Notes: generated by a model not told the origin, from the letters alone. Counted from the stretch's first letter, positions 18,921 to 29,141 are shown. The stretch is DNA of 64,000 nucleotides from Lysinibacillus pakistanensis (GCF_030123245.1 NZ_CP126101.1:556501-620500); one strand, 5' to 3'. A program made the numbers and translations.

Positions 18921-19079
18921 ATGGGAAAAGCTTAATTCAATTATGAAATAAATGGATAATTGTCCTTCTTAAATGTACATATGTATTTTATGTATTTTTT
19001 CATCACTATATTTTTAAGGTCTCATATACTGAAAATAAGGACTCGTGTGTAGCGTTTTGCAAAAATGTAAATATAAATG

Positions 19080-19108
19080 TTGTGTTTTTTATATGAACAC
19101 ATTATAAT
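19080..19108 (+). promoter_or_regulatory. Candidate promoter of the threonine dehydrogenase gene
   Basis: TTGTGT (19080-19085) and TATAAT (19103-19108) with a 17-base spacer, about 95 bases before the start codon. The rest of the 18.92-19.2 kb gap shows nothing else I recognise. Confidence 0.55.
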
Positions 19109-19201
19109 GAAATTCATTGAAAGTGTTATTAAATCAATGTTTATATACGTTTAATTGTACTTTCTATAAGTACAATTGTTCATAGGTGGAGGTTTGGAGA
19201 A

Positions 19202-20155
19202 ATGAAAAAGATAATTGTTACTGGAGCACTTGGTCAAATAGGTTCTGAGCTTGTAGAAAAACTTCGGAGTATTTATGGAGAGGACAATATCCTTGCTACA
19301 GATATTAGAAAGCTAGAACATACTAAGGGCCCATTTGAAATATTGGACGTGACAGATGGACAAAGAATGCACGATTTAGCAAAAGATTTTGGTGCAGACA
19401 CAATGATGCATTTAGCAGCATTATTATCTGCAACTGCTGAAAGAAATCCATTGCTAGCATGGAATTTAAATATGGGTGGCTTAATGAATGCATTAGAGGT
19501 TTCACGCGAGTTAAATTTACAATTTTTTACACCGAGCTCAATAGGTGCATTTGGTCCATCAACACCGAAGGACAATACGCCACAGGATACGTTACAGCGA
19601 CCTACAACGATGTATGGTGTGAACAAAGTAGCTGGTGAACTTCTATGTGATTATTATTACAATCGCTTTGGTGTAGATACACGTGGTGTGCGATTCCCGG
19701 GATTAATTTCGTATGTAACGCCTCCAGGAGGTGGTACAACAGACTATGCTGTTGAGATTTTCTATGAAGCGATTGAACAAGGCAAGTACACTTCCTATAT
19801 TCAAAAAGGCACCTATATGGATATGATGTATATGCCAGATGCTTTACAGGCAATTATTGATTTAATGGAAGCTGATAGCAAAAGCTTGATTCATCGCAAT
19901 GCCTTTAATATTACAGCAATGAGCTTTGAGCCAGCCCAACTTGCAACTGAAATTAAGAAGCATTTACCGCATTTCCGTATGGATTATAATGTAGATCCAG
20001 TACGTCAAGCGATTGCAGATAGCTGGCCAAATTCTTTAAATATAGAAGCTGCACAGAAAGAATGGAGCTTTAAAGCGGAGTATGACTTAGCAAAAATGAC
20101 AGTTGATATGCTAGAAAAATTAAAAATCAAGTTGCAAACAAAAGCAATCTCGTAA
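19202..20155 (+). CDS. tdh: L-threonine 3-dehydrogenase, SDR (epimerase-like) type
   Basis: NAD-dependent short-chain/extended SDR enzyme (317 residues) that oxidises L-threonine to 2-amino-3-oxobutyrate. Seen: Rossmann motif [12 protein letters not shown] at residue 5, catalytic YxxxK in YGVNKVAGE near 139, and the SDR-type TDH segment [17 protein letters not shown] near 198. Good site GGAGGTTTGGAGA before ATG. No glycine C-acetyltransferase (kbl) is adjacent, so the next step must be encoded elsewhere or the product decarboxylates to aminoacetone. Confidence 0.9.
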   Translation: MKKIIVTGALGQIGSELVEKLRSIYGEDNILATDIRKLEHTKGPFEILDVTDGQRMHDLAKDFGADTMMHLAALLSATAERNPLLAWNLNMGGLMNALEVSRELNLQFFTPSSIGAFGPSTPKDNTPQDTLQRPTTMYGVNKVAGELLCDYYYNRFGVDTRGVRFPGLISYVTPPGGGTTDYAVEIFYEAIEQGKYTSYIQKGTYMDMMYMPDALQAIIDLMEADSKSLIHRNAFNITAMSFEPAQLATEIKKHLPHFRMDYNVDPVRQAIADSWPNSLNIEAAQKEWSFKAEYDLAKMTVDMLEKLKIKLQTKAIS

Positions 20156-20174
20156 ATAAATACAGCTCAAATGA

Positions 20175-20206
20175 AACAGATGACGATAATTTCGTTATCT
20201 GTTTTT
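20175..20206 (+). terminator. Terminator of the threonine dehydrogenase gene
   Basis: An 11-bp stem (ACAGATGACGA / TCGTTATCTGT, one G-T pair) followed by five T. Confidence 0.85.
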
Positions 20207-20391
20207 AATATGCCTCAATATACCTGTTTTTAGAAAAAGTTAACAATAAAAAGAAAATTATTGGAATATATAGCGTAATTTATAAATTTAAAATATAATA
20301 AAATTCAGAATATTAATAGTATTCTATTAAATATAGACTAATAATATTCTATAAGGGGAAAAGTTTACGAGATGAAGGGATGGATGGTTTT

Positions 20392-22017
20392 ATGATGCAA
20401 ACGCCATTAGTGTTAACAAATTTTTTTAAGCGAGCAGAAAGTTATTTTGCTAGAAAGATGATAGTTTCTCGGACAGGTCCAGAAAAAATTCACCGCTTAA
20501 CATACGGAGAGTGGGCTAAAAGAACACGCCGTTTAGCAGATGCACTAACAAAGCTGGGAATGAAAAGAGGAATGAAAATTGGGTCCTTTGCATGGAATCA
20601 GCATCGCCATTTAGAGGCATATTTTGCAGTACCATGTTCAGGTGCGGTTTTACATATGGTGAATATTCGACTCTCAGAAGAGCATTTAATTTATATTATT
20701 AATCATGCAGAAGATGAGATTTTAATGATTGATCAGGATCTTGTACCAATCATTGAAAACATTGCGCCAGAGCTTAAGACAGTGAAACATTTTATTATTA
20801 TGACAGATGAGGACGTTTTACCTGAAACGACATTACCAAATGCATTATCCTATGAGGAGCTATTAGCAGCCGCCGATGAAAATTACCAATTCCCAGAGGA
20901 TTTAGCTGAGGATTCGCCTGCTGGTATGTGCTATACAAGTGCGACAACTGGAAATCCAAAGGGGGTTGTTTATTCCCATAGGGGTTTAGTATTACACAGT
21001 ATAATGTTGAGTATGTCTGATTCCATGGGGATTGCCGAGCGAGATGTTGTAATGCCTATAGTACCGATGTTTCATGCAAATGCATGGGGTCTACCTTTTG
21101 CAAGTGTTAATGTCGGCGCAACACAAGTATTACCAGGTCCGCATTTTACATCAGCCTTAATTTTAGATTTAGTGGAGCAGGAAAAAGTCACACTAACAGC
21201 TGGTGTTCCAACCATTTGGATTGGGGCATTACAGGAGCAGGAGAAGCGCGAACGGAATATTCGTTCATTACGTGCAATCTGTTGTGGTGGCTCAGCTTCA
21301 CCAACTCGACTAATTCGTACTTTTGAAGAAACCTATGGTATACCATATATTGTTGTGTATGGCATGACAGAAACAACACCAATCGTAGCATTATCGAATT
21401 ATATGTCTTGGATGGAAGAATGGCCAATTGACAAGCGAATTGAATCACGAGCTATGCAGGGAATGACAATGGCAGGCATTGAATCCAGTATCGTGAATGA
21501 CAATGGAGAGGTACCATGGGATGGAGAGACGATGGGTGAGCTCCGCTTACGTGGTCCATGGATTTCCCATGAATATTATCGTGATGAACGTACGGCTGAT
21601 GCCTATCGAGACGGCTGGCTATACACAGGAGACATTGCTGTACGAACAGAAGATGGCTTTATTAAAATAACAGATCGTACAAAGGATTTAATCAAATCGG
21701 GTGGGGAATGGATTTCCTCAGTGGATTTAGAAAACGCGTTAATGACTCATGATGCCATTTTAGAGGCGGCAGTTATAGCAATTCCGCATGCCAAGTGGCA
21801 AGAACGACCTTTAGCTTGTGTTGTGTTGAAGGAAGGAAAGTCTGCAACAGAAGAGGAGCTACTGGCATTTTTAGAAAGCCATTTTGCAAAATGGTGGGTT
21901 CCAGATGACGTTGTATTTTTAGAGGAAATTCCAAAGACGTCTGTTGGGAAATTCCTAAAAGCCAAACTAAGGGATAATGTAGCAGAAATTTATCCGAAAT
22001 TAAGTACACTTGTATAA
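20392..22017 (+). CDS. Acyl-CoA synthetase (AMP-binding, medium/long-chain fatty acid type)
   Basis: ANL-superfamily acyl-CoA ligase, about 541 residues. Seen: P-loop-like [18 protein letters not shown] near residue 185, YGMTETTP near 328, [10 protein letters not shown] near 410, hinge [12 protein letters not shown] and the catalytic lysine in KTSVGKFLK near the C-terminus. It activates a carboxylic acid to its CoA ester via acyl-AMP. An in-frame ATG at 20380 overlaps the AAGGGA ribosome site, so ATG 20392 or 20395 is preferred; the exact start is unsure. Stands alone. Confidence 0.88.
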   Translation: MMQTPLVLTNFFKRAESYFARKMIVSRTGPEKIHRLTYGEWAKRTRRLADALTKLGMKRGMKIGSFAWNQHRHLEAYFAVPCSGAVLHMVNIRLSEEHLIYIINHAEDEILMIDQDLVPIIENIAPELKTVKHFIIMTDEDVLPETTLPNALSYEELLAAADENYQFPEDLAEDSPAGMCYTSATTGNPKGVVYSHRGLVLHSIMLSMSDSMGIAERDVVMPIVPMFHANAWGLPFASVNVGATQVLPGPHFTSALILDLVEQEKVTLTAGVPTIWIGALQEQEKRERNIRSLRAICCGGSASPTRLIRTFEETYGIPYIVVYGMTETTPIVALSNYMSWMEEWPIDKRIESRAMQGMTMAGIESSIVNDNGEVPWDGETMGELRLRGPWISHEYYRDERTADAYRDGWLYTGDIAVRTEDGFIKITDRTKDLIKSGGEWISSVDLENALMTHDAILEAAVIAIPHAKWQERPLACVVLKEGKSATEEELLAFLESHFAKWWVPDDVVFLEEIPKTSVGKFLKAKLRDNVAEIYPKLSTLV

Positions 22018-22021
22018 TAAG

Positions 22022-22053
22022 AAGAGCGATTTCCGGCATTGGGAGTCGCTCTT
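22022..22053. terminator. Bidirectional terminator between acyl-CoA ligase gene and trpB
   Basis: Stem AAGAGCGA / TCGCTCTT between converging genes; the rightward side is followed by a short T-run. Confidence 0.75.
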
Positions 22054-22062
22054 TTACTTCCA

Positions 22063-23226
22063 TTATTTATTCAGCATTTGGAATACTTGCTCTACGTCCT
22101 TATCGCCACGACCTGAGATATTAATAATAATACTTTCGTCAGGTGCTAGAGTTGGTGCTAATTTTAGGGCATGTGCCACAGCATGAGAGCTTTCAAGTGC
22201 TGGAATAATCCCCTCAACCTTAGATAGCACCTGAAATGCTTCAAGCACTTCCTCGTTTGTCACAGTAACATATTCACCACGGCCAATTGTTTTTAAGTAG
22301 CTATGCTCAGGGCCTACTCCAGGATAATCTAATCCAGCGGCAATCGAATATGTTGGCAGTGGATTACCTTCTGCATCCTGCAATACTAAACATCTAAAAC
22401 CGTGCAAATCCCCTGGAGTCCCTTCAGTCAATGTGGCAGCCTTATCGGGCTCAATACCAATGAGACGCACATCCTCATCTGAAATATACTCTGCAAACGC
22501 ACCAATGGCATTACTACCACCACCTACACAGGCAAGTACAGCTGTTGGTAGCTTTCCTTCTTTTTCTAAAATTTGTTCACGGCTTTCACGACTAATAACC
22601 GATTGAAAATGTTTCACCATGGATGGGAATGGATGTGGTCCTACTGCCGAACCTAGTAAGTAGAAAGTAGTTTCATAGTTTTCTACTAAGTCAGCGAATG
22701 CCTCATCAACTGCATCTTTTAGTCGTCCTTGTCCCTTATCAACAGCGACAACCTTTGCACCAAGAAGCTCCATACGAAACACATTCAATGCTTGGCGTTT
22801 GGTATCCTCTAAGCCCATATAGATTGTGCAATCCATACCAAACATTGCACAAGCAGTCGCTGTTGCTACGCCATGTTGTCCAGCACCCGTTTCAGCAATA
22901 ACGCGATTAGCACCCATACGTTTTGCTAGTAAAATCTGTCCTAAAACGTTATTAATTTTATGTGAACCTGTATGGTTGAGATCCTCGCGCTTTAAATAAA
23001 TTTTTGCGCCACCTAATTGCTTTGTTAAATTTTCTGCAAAATAAAGTGGAGATTTACGCCCAACATATTCACGGAAATAATAATCTAGCTCATTTTTAAA
23101 GTCTTCATCGTCTTTGAATTTCTGGAAGTTTTCATCTAAAATATTCAATACATTTTGAAGTTCTTCAGGAACAAAGCTACCGCCAAATTCACCGAAATAC
23201 CCATTTTTCTCTGCTACTTTACCCAT
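22063..23226 (-). CDS. trpB: Tryptophan synthase beta chain, stand-alone
   Basis: Joins indole and serine to make tryptophan (387 residues, usual length). Seen: N-terminal [18 protein letters not shown]-lysine motif [13 protein letters not shown] near residue 84, [10 protein letters not shown] near 228 and phosphate-binding residues. No trpA or other trp genes are adjacent. The T-box leader, promoter and CodY-like box upstream show it is expressed as its own tryptophan-responsive unit, perhaps to use scavenged indole or to supplement a trp operon elsewhere. Confidence 0.95.
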   Translation of the reverse strand: MGKVAEKNGYFGEFGGSFVPEELQNVLNILDENFQKFKDDEDFKNELDYYFREYVGRKSPLYFAENLTKQLGGAKIYLKREDLNHTGSHKINNVLGQILLAKRMGANRVIAETGAGQHGVATATACAMFGMDCTIYMGLEDTKRQALNVFRMELLGAKVVAVDKGQGRLKDAVDEAFADLVENYETTFYLLGSAVGPHPFPSMVKHFQSVISRESREQILEKEGKLPTAVLACVGGGSNAIGAFAEYISDEDVRLIGIEPDKAATLTEGTPGDLHGFRCLVLQDAEGNPLPTYSIAAGLDYPGVGPEHSYLKTIGRGEYVTVTNEEVLEAFQVLSKVEGIIPALESSHAVAHALKLAPTLAPDESIIINISGRGDKDVEQVFQMLNK

Positions 23227-23261
23227 CTCTCTCGACTCCTCTTTCTAATTTTTCCATAAAA

Positions 23262-23471
23262 AAAGTCACTTCAATCCTTCTGGTAAAAGGACGAGTAACC
23301 GTGGTGCCACCTTTATTCGCAAAAACTGCGCGCTTTCGTACTCCGGTAACGGGGAGTAAATTCGACCTCACATTTTAATGAGGCTGCTCCAAAGCCCATT
23401 CACAAGTATGTACTACTGATTTGCACCAGCCATCAGCTCTCTTTAAGTACTACTGCTTGCTACTACTCTTT
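23262..23471 (-). promoter_or_regulatory. Tryptophan T-box leader of trpB
   Basis: On the minus strand the T-box sequence GGTGGCACCACGGTTACTCG is followed by a terminator (GTTACT...TCCTT / AAGGA...AGTGAC and a T-run to 23262). Stem I contains GTGAATGGGC, giving the specifier TGG (Trp) at 23396-23398. Uncharged tRNA-Trp should stabilise the antiterminator and allow trpB transcription. Confidence 0.93.
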
Positions 23472-23496
23472 TTCTTTGCAGTTATTATTGAAAAGA

Positions 23497-23525
23497 ATTG
23501 TAGAATATTTTCAGAAAACTGTCAA
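23497..23525 (-). promoter_or_regulatory. trpB promoter with overlapping CodY-like box
   Basis: -35 TTGACA (23520-23525), 17-base spacer, -10 TACAAT (23497-23502). Inside the spacer the minus strand reads AGTTTTCTGAAAATA (23506-23520), 13 of 15 matches to the CodY consensus AATTTTCWGAAAATT. Both repression by CodY and tRNA control are therefore plausible. Confidence 0.7.
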
Positions 23526-23531
23526 GAGCAT

Positions 23532-23561
23532 AAAAAAAGACGAATCTACAAGACTCGTCTG
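23532..23561 (-). terminator. Terminator of queT
   Basis: Minus-strand stem GACGAG / TTCGTC followed by seven T, directly after the queT stop. Confidence 0.8.
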
Positions 23562-24044
23562 TTAAATTAAATGATTAAAGTTTAAACGTTTATTCAATAT
23601 ATACATAATCGGTGCACCAACTGCTAAAACAACAAATTCACCAGCAGCAACAGTTAACCATGTCCAGAAGAACGGTAATTCTAAAGCTAAGTTCAATTCA
23701 AAGGCGATGATGAACATTGTGCATGTAAATAAAAATGTATTGATGATTAAACGTGCCCAAATATTTTTAACCAATTTACAGATTAAAATAAACAGTCCCA
23801 GAGTAATCATGGAGTGCCCTACACCAAATAATAAATCATATATGCCTAATGGTGAAAAAAGATTGGAGATAAATACCCCAAGAATAATCCCAACGGCAAA
23901 GCGTGGATTAAAGGCCACAAGATGATTAAAAATTTCCGATACGCGGAACTGGACCTCTGTAAAGCCGAATGGTGCGACTAGTAATGTAACAGCAATATAA
24001 AGTGCTGCAATAATACCACTTGCCGCTAAAAACTTTATTTTCAT
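23562..24044 (-). CDS. queT: Queuosine-precursor ECF transporter S component QueT
   Basis: A small membrane protein (160 residues, about five helices) of the QueT family, substrate-binding subunit of an ECF importer for preQ0/preQ1. Seen: LLVAPFGFTEVQFRVSEIFN near residue 22 and NPRFAVGIILGVFISNLFSP near 46, typical for the family. The ATG at 24044 is 8 bases from AGGAG; the ATG at 24050 would be only two bases away. The preQ1 riboswitch upstream independently supports the function. Confidence 0.92.
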   Translation of the reverse strand: MKIKFLAASGIIAALYIAVTLLVAPFGFTEVQFRVSEIFNHLVAFNPRFAVGIILGVFISNLFSPLGIYDLLFGVGHSMITLGLFILICKLVKNIWARLIINTFLFTCTMFIIAFELNLALELPFFWTWLTVAAGEFVVLAVGAPIMYILNKRLNFNHLI

Positions 24045-24052
24045 ATTCATTT

Positions 24053-24090
24053 CTCCTTAGTTTTTTTGCGTGGGATGGTTACGAACCACG
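24053..24090 (-). promoter_or_regulatory. preQ1-I riboswitch
   Basis: The minus strand reads CGTGGTTCGTAACCATCCCA followed by CGCAAAAAAACTAAGGAG. This is the small preQ1-I architecture: a hairpin followed by an A-rich tail that re-enters as a pseudoknot. The tail merges into the AAGGAG ribosome site of queT, so ligand binding should block translation. Confidence 0.88.
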
Positions 24091-24165
24091 GTGTTTTTCA
24101 CACAGTTAAATATTTTAGTATAGAAGGCTGAATGAAGTCAAATGTCAGAAACAGCCATTCTCTTA

Positions 24166-24227
24166 TTGACAAATTAATTAATCAATAATATTGTTTTATT
24201 AATTGATTAATTAATCAATTAATAAAA
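24166..24227 (+). promoter_or_regulatory. Promoter and 34-bp perfect palindromic operator of the ABC/TetR operon
   Basis: -35 TTGACA (24166-24171), 17-base spacer, -10 TATTGT (24189-24194). A perfect 34-bp palindrome centred on GATTAATTAATC (24194-24227) begins at the end of the -10 and covers the start region. A related half-site ATTAATTAATCAAT also lies in the spacer. The TetR-type repressor encoded third in the operon is the obvious candidate ligand. Confidence 0.7.
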
Positions 24228-24242
24228 ATTTGGAGGTTGTGC

Positions 24243-24935
24243 ATGTTAAGAGTAGAAAATTTGGTTAAATGTTATCAAAATGGGGATGAATTGCTTTATG
24301 CGCTAAATTCAGTTTCGTTATCTATTGAAGAGGGAGAATTCGTAGTAATTTTAGGCCCCTCTGGATCCGGTAAATCTACACTTCTAAATGTAATTTCTGG
24401 GCTAGAGACACCTGATTCAGGAAGCGTAATATATGGTGATTACGAGATTTGTGGATTAAATCAAAAGGAACTGACCATGTTTAGGCGAGACAAGACAGCT
24501 TTTATTTTTCAAGCATATCACTTACTCCCATTTTTAAATGTGGAAGCTAACATAAAGATGGGTGCTGATTTAAAAGGAAATCAAAATATTACAGAAATAA
24601 TTGATGGTGTAGGACTACGTGGATTAGAACATCGTCTTCCTTATGAACTTTCAGGAGGACAACAGCAACGAGTATCAATTGCACGTGCATTAGCAAAGAA
24701 ACCTGATTTTTTATTCTGTGATGAACCAACTGGAGCATTGGATGAAGAAACAAGCAAACAAATCTTAACTTACTTGAAAGAGCTTCAAAACCAACTGAAA
24801 TTTACAATTATTATGGTAACCCACAATGCTAGTATTGCTCAAATTGCATCGAAAGTAATTAAGATGACTAGCGGAAGAATAGTAGAAATAATTAACAATG
24901 CTCATCCATGTAATGTGAACGAGATAAAATGGTAA
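24243..24935 (+). CDS. ABC transporter ATP-binding protein (MacB/LolD type)
   Basis: A 230-residue ATPase: Walker [14 protein letters not shown] near residue 38, Q-loop [10 protein letters not shown], signature [10 protein letters not shown] near 137, Walker [13 protein letters not shown]. It fits the family that powers FtsX-type permeases in export of lipoproteins, antimicrobials or peptides. The start is ATG 24243 after GGAGG; the upstream in-frame TTG lies within the ribosome site. It precedes its permease by 16 bases. Confidence 0.9.
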   Translation: MLRVENLVKCYQNGDELLYALNSVSLSIEEGEFVVILGPSGSGKSTLLNVISGLETPDSGSVIYGDYEICGLNQKELTMFRRDKTAFIFQAYHLLPFLNVEANIKMGADLKGNQNITEIIDGVGLRGLEHRLPYELSGGQQQRVSIARALAKKPDFLFCDEPTGALDEETSKQILTYLKELQNQLKFTIIMVTHNASIAQIASKVIKMTSGRIVEIINNAHPCNVNEIKW

Positions 24936-24951
24936 AAGGGTTGGTGCACTT

Positions 24952-27156
24952 ATGAAATTGAATAAACAATATCCGTTAGTATTAGTTGTTGTGTTTTCTA
25001 TGTTTATTTGTTCATTACTAGTTTTTTATCTTCAAAACATAAGTTCTGTAAAAAATGTTCTAGCAGGGCAAAATCAACAGGATTTTACGCTTATTCTACA
25101 GAAAGAAGAAATAATAGAAGACCTTTCAAACGAGTATTCTTTTACATATGAACCGCTAACATACAAAGTTATTTATGAAGAGAATAATATATTTCGTATA
25201 ATGAAAAATACACGTAGCATAGATATTCCGATGTATTCTAAAGGTGTAGCACCTAACGAAATGAGTGAAATTGCGATAGATCAAAACTTTTCTAAGCAGA
25301 ATGGTCTGACAGTAGGCGATTCAGTTGACATCGGCAATACATCCTATTTCATTAGTGGCGTTTTTACTTTACCAGACGCAGTCACACCAGTAGTAGCGGA
25401 TAATGGAATAACTTATAAATCAACTAATCAGGCATTTATACTATGTAGTGAAGATCTGTACACAATTTGGGATGAACAAGAAAGAATAAGTTATTCTGGC
25501 CGATTTTCTGAGCATTTGTCAGAGAAGCAAAAGCAAATTTTTCTAGAAAAAATGCTTATGAACCCAAGTGTAAAGTCAATAGTTAATAAAGAGGATAACC
25601 CTCAAATACTTTCTTCATTAATTGCAAAAGAAAAAATGTTTAAAGTCTGTCTTATAAGCGCCCTATGCTTCCTGATAGTAACCATAGTAATACTACTTAC
25701 TACAACCATAATCCAAAATATAAATGAAACAAAATCTGATATGGGTGTTTTCAAAGCACTTGGCTATACTACTGTACAGATTGCTAAAAGATATCTTATA
25801 GTAGGCGTATTTGTATTGATAGGTGGAATAATAGGATATTTAACTTCCTATATAATCAGCCCACTATTTATTAATCGAATGAATTCTACATTCCTTGTAC
25901 CTAATGTTTTACAAAAATTCGATACTGTACAGTTCATACTATTTACAATAATACCAGCGCTGTTTTTCTCTATACTAGCGTTTGGAATTGCCGTATTTAC
26001 CTTACGGAAGCCACCATTAGAAATGATTCATAATGCAGAGTCAGTAAAACTAAATGTTTTTGTTAAGCGAAGGCAAAAAATTAGAAAAACATTACCTTTT
26101 AAAAAAATAGTATTTAAATCAATTATTGCTAATAACATTTTATTAGTTTTATTGGCTCTGCTCACAGGCTTTATGGCTAGTGCAAATTTACAAATTGCTT
26201 TTTCTTTGCAAGCAATGTCTGATAAGGTATCTTCATTAACACTTAAGGGAGTTGAGTATGAAAGTAATGTTCGGTATAAAGAGGCTAGGATAATGGAATC
26301 TTTGGACTCAGGAATACCTTATTATGCGATAGATTGTAAATTGGAATTTCCGAACGGTAATGTATTGAACAATGGACAATTTATGACATTATCTAATAGT
26401 TCGTCTCTTTTCAAGCTCTATAGTATTCAAAAACAGGACAACATAGATATTTCAAAGCAAGAAGGAATTGTTGTCAATGATTGGATGCGTAAGAAATATG
26501 ATTTGTCGATTGGGGATACAGTAAAGATATATATAAATAATGATGCTTATCAACTACCTATTGCAGCTATTGAGCAATCCGTGTATGGAGAAATAGTTTA
26601 TAGTAATTTTGAAATTGCGAACAAGTTTGGCATCTTAGAAAAAGAAGATTATAATGGTGTATTTACGGATGACAATGTAGAGTTTGACAACAAACAGCAT
26701 ATATTTGTTTCAAAATATGAAGATATAATCGATTCAAGCTCTCAGCAAAAGGGAACGTATGTGGTTCTATCATTTTTATTTATCATAATTGGTTTAGCTT
26801 TAAGTATTTTAACAATTAGTATTGTTGTAAAGGTTATTATATCTTCCAATAGAAAATATTTATCATTGATGAAAGCTTTTGGCTATACGTATTCTGAATG
26901 CAATCGAATAGTCTTATCAGGATTTCGTATAATCGCATACATTGGATTTATTATTGGAACAATTTATGCGATTATTTTGTCTAAATTTTTGTTTGATGCA
27001 CTTGCTAAATCTTCTACAATGGCAATACCGATGTCACCAGATATTAAGGTGATAGTACTTTCCCTTGCAATCTTTGCTGTTTCATATGAAGTCATTATGT
27101 TACTCTATAAAAAAAGCTTCAATGCTGTATCAGTGCAGGAGGTTATGATGAAATGA
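24952..27156 (+). CDS. ABC transporter permease, FtsX-like, two-domain
   Basis: A 734-residue membrane protein with one N-terminal helix, a long extracytoplasmic region (about 30-230), three helices between 235 and 355, another helix near 395, a second extracytoplasmic segment and three C-terminal helices. The duplicated FtsX motif appears as KSDMGVFKALGYT near 262 and YLSLMKAFGYTYSE near 638. It works with the ATPase just upstream, probably in efflux or sensing of a peptide antibiotic (inference). Its stop overlaps the start of the TetR gene. Confidence 0.88.
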   Translation: MKLNKQYPLVLVVVFSMFICSLLVFYLQNISSVKNVLAGQNQQDFTLILQKEEIIEDLSNEYSFTYEPLTYKVIYEENNIFRIMKNTRSIDIPMYSKGVAPNEMSEIAIDQNFSKQNGLTVGDSVDIGNTSYFISGVFTLPDAVTPVVADNGITYKSTNQAFILCSEDLYTIWDEQERISYSGRFSEHLSEKQKQIFLEKMLMNPSVKSIVNKEDNPQILSSLIAKEKMFKVCLISALCFLIVTIVILLTTTIIQNINETKSDMGVFKALGYTTVQIAKRYLIVGVFVLIGGIIGYLTSYIISPLFINRMNSTFLVPNVLQKFDTVQFILFTIIPALFFSILAFGIAVFTLRKPPLEMIHNAESVKLNVFVKRRQKIRKTLPFKKIVFKSIIANNILLVLLALLTGFMASANLQIAFSLQAMSDKVSSLTLKGVEYESNVRYKEARIMESLDSGIPYYAIDCKLEFPNGNVLNNGQFMTLSNSSSLFKLYSIQKQDNIDISKQEGIVVNDWMRKKYDLSIGDTVKIYINNDAYQLPIAAIEQSVYGEIVYSNFEIANKFGILEKEDYNGVFTDDNVEFDNKQHIFVSKYEDIIDSSSQQKGTYVVLSFLFIIIGLALSILTISIVVKVIISSNRKYLSLMKAFGYTYSECNRIVLSGFRIIAYIGFIIGTIYAIILSKFLFDALAKSSTMAIPMSPDIKVIVLSLAIFAVSYEVIMLLYKKSFNAVSVQEVMMK

Positions 27157-27731
27157 ATAAACGCCGCGAACAGAAGGAAGTTAGACGAGAGCAAATTCTA
27201 AACGCGGGCTTGGATTTGTTTATAAGAAATGGTTACCATGGAACTACAACGAAAGAGATTGCAGACATATTTGGAATTAGCCAAGGATTGCTGTTTCATT
27301 ATTTCGACTCTAAAGAAGAGGTGTACCTTGAACTATTAGAACGAGCTAAAGCAAGTATGTCTGATATTCATATTTCTGAAGAGGAATTAGAGCATCCTTT
27401 AGAGCATTTGAATACGATGGTTACTTTGATACTGGATTCTTTTAAAACTTATCCGTTATCAGCAAAATTATTTATGTTAGTTGGACAAGCACAGATTGCA
27501 AGTAACTTACCAGAGGCAGTTCAACAAGTGTCAAAAGATATCGCTGCCTCTAAGGAATTTGAAAGTTTAGTTAATGTAGGCCAAGCTAAAGGGGTAATAC
27601 GAGAGGGAGACCCAAAAGCGCTCGCAGGTTGTTTTTATTCTGCAATTCAAGGTGTTGCGCAAACTTATGTTTGTTTCCCTGATATTCCTTTACCACAAAG
27701 TAGCTGGTTAGTAGATATTTTGAAAAAGTAA
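27153..27731 (+). CDS. TetR/AcrR-family repressor
   Basis: A 192-residue regulator with an N-terminal HTH (TTTKEIADIFGISQGLLFHY near residue 30, then FDSKEEVY) and a variable ligand domain. Its ATG overlaps the permease stop (ATGA), so it is co-translated. It most likely binds the perfect palindrome at 24194-24227 and controls its own operon. Confidence 0.9.
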   Translation: MNKRREQKEVRREQILNAGLDLFIRNGYHGTTTKEIADIFGISQGLLFHYFDSKEEVYLELLERAKASMSDIHISEEELEHPLEHLNTMVTLILDSFKTYPLSAKLFMLVGQAQIASNLPEAVQQVSKDIAASKEFESLVNVGQAKGVIREGDPKALAGCFYSAIQGVAQTYVCFPDIPLPQSSWLVDILKK

Positions 27732-27742
27732 AACGATAAAAT

Positions 27743-27779
27743 AAGCCTGACATTTCTATTGAAAATTGTCAGGCTTTTT
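27743..27779 (+). terminator. Terminator of the ABC/TetR operon
   Basis: A 10-bp stem AAGCCTGACA / TGTCAGGCTT followed by a T-run. Confidence 0.87.
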
Positions 27780-27995
27780 AATGTATAATTTGAAATCAAA
27801 TGTCAGAAAAATAAAAGTTTTTTATTTTGGTAATGTCCATTAAATAACTTCGCAAAATTGTCATAAAAAATTTTATTATGTTAGAAAAAGAAATCACTTT
27901 AGTAAAACAGCGTAGTTTAGCGGTTTAAAGCGACAAATTGAATGAAAAACTAAAATATTTCGTCAAATATAAAAGTCAGAACATTCATAATGTTG

Positions 27996-28060
27996 TTGAC
28001 GAACCCTAATAATCGCGATAATATAGCGATACGTTCACACTTTGTTTGAGTGAAGTGTGA
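27996..28060 (+). promoter_or_regulatory. Candidate promoter and inverted repeat upstream of the ABC importer operon
   Basis: TTGACG (27996-28001) and TAATAT (28019-28024) with a 17-base spacer, then TCACACTT / AAGTGTGA (28035-28060) as an 8-bp inverted repeat in the early leader. It could be an operator or a leader hairpin. The remaining gap from 27780 shows no T-box or other riboswitch. Confidence 0.5.
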
Positions 28061-28094
28061 TAAATATGAGAGAAAATAGTCGGGGGGATTATTT

Positions 28095-29117
28095 GTGAAG
28101 GGCAATTTAAAAAAGCTTTCGTTCCTATTATTTGGGTTAGTATTGATACTTGCTGCTTGTGGTAGCGGTGGCTCCAGTTCATCTGATTCAAAGGGAGACA
28201 AGAAAAATAATGCAAGCGAGAGCAGCAAGGAAGCAGAAAAAACATATAAAATTGGGATTACTCAAATAGTGGAGCATCCATCTTTAAATGCTGCAACTGA
28301 CGGCTTTAAAAAAGCAATTGATGACGCGGGTTTAAAAGTGGAATATGATTCACAAATCGCACAAGGTGATAACAGCCTAAACACAACAATAGCTAACAAT
28401 CTAGTGAGCGCAAACGTAGATTTAATCTTCGCTAACTCAACACCGTCTGCACAAGCTGCAGCAACAGCAACTAGCGATATTCCTATTATCTTTACTTCTG
28501 TTACAGACGCAATCGGTGCCCAATTAATCGAATCAATGGAGAAACCGGGGAAAAATATTACAGGTACGATTGATTTACATCCTGAAACGATTTCTAAAAC
28601 TGTAGCATTCTTAAAAGAGCTTGGTGCTAAAAACGTTGGTATGGTCTACAATGCAGGAGAGCAAAACTCGGTAGCACAAGTAAAAGAAGTGAAAAAGGTT
28701 ATGGGCGAGCAGGGCTTAAAAGTAGTTGAGGCATCTGCGGCAACTTCTGCAGAGGTTAAACAAGCAACGGAATCATTAATTGGTAAAGCAGATGCTTTCT
28801 ATATTATTACTGATAATACAGTAGTTTCTGCATTAGAATCTGTGATTGACGTAGCGAATGCAAATAAATTACCACTTGTTGTAGGGGAGCTTGATTCTGT
28901 GGCGCGTGGCGGCTTAGCAGCATATGGATTTGAGTATTTCGATATTGGTTATGAGGCTGGGCAAATGGCTGTGAAAATTCTAAAAGGCGAAGCAACGCCG
29001 GCTGATACACCAGCACAATACCCACAAAACTTAAAATTACTAATCAATAAAAAAGTGGCAGATGATTTAGGAATTGACATTAAAGATTCCTGGGGTGCAG
29101 AACTTTTAGACAAGTAA
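28095..29117 (+). CDS. ABC transporter substrate-binding lipoprotein (PF04392/TrpX-like)
   Basis: A 340-residue lipoprotein: signal peptide ending in LILAACGSG (Cys about residue 22), a Ser/Lys/Glu-rich linker, then a periplasmic-binding fold of the ABC_sub_bind family (KIGITQIVEHPSLNAATDGF near 52, NSTPSAQAAATAT near 115). Related proteins are annotated as amino-acid or tryptophan binding, but the ligand is not certain here. GTG start after GGGGGG. First gene of an importer operon split from its permease by a repeat element. Confidence 0.88.
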   Translation: MKGNLKKLSFLLFGLVLILAACGSGGSSSSDSKGDKKNNASESSKEAEKTYKIGITQIVEHPSLNAATDGFKKAIDDAGLKVEYDSQIAQGDNSLNTTIANNLVSANVDLIFANSTPSAQAAATATSDIPIIFTSVTDAIGAQLIESMEKPGKNITGTIDLHPETISKTVAFLKELGAKNVGMVYNAGEQNSVAQVKEVKKVMGEQGLKVVEASAATSAEVKQATESLIGKADAFYIITDNTVVSALESVIDVANANKLPLVVGELDSVARGGLAAYGFEYFDIGYEAGQMAVKILKGEATPADTPAQYPQNLKLLINKKVADDLGIDIKDSWGAELLDK

Positions 29118-29141
29118 CACCCTAACAATCATTATTAGAGC

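Noticed and set aside
27780..28094. Tryptophan T-box in front of the TrpX-like binding-protein operon
   Set aside because: No T-box sequence, specifier loop or leader terminator could be found.
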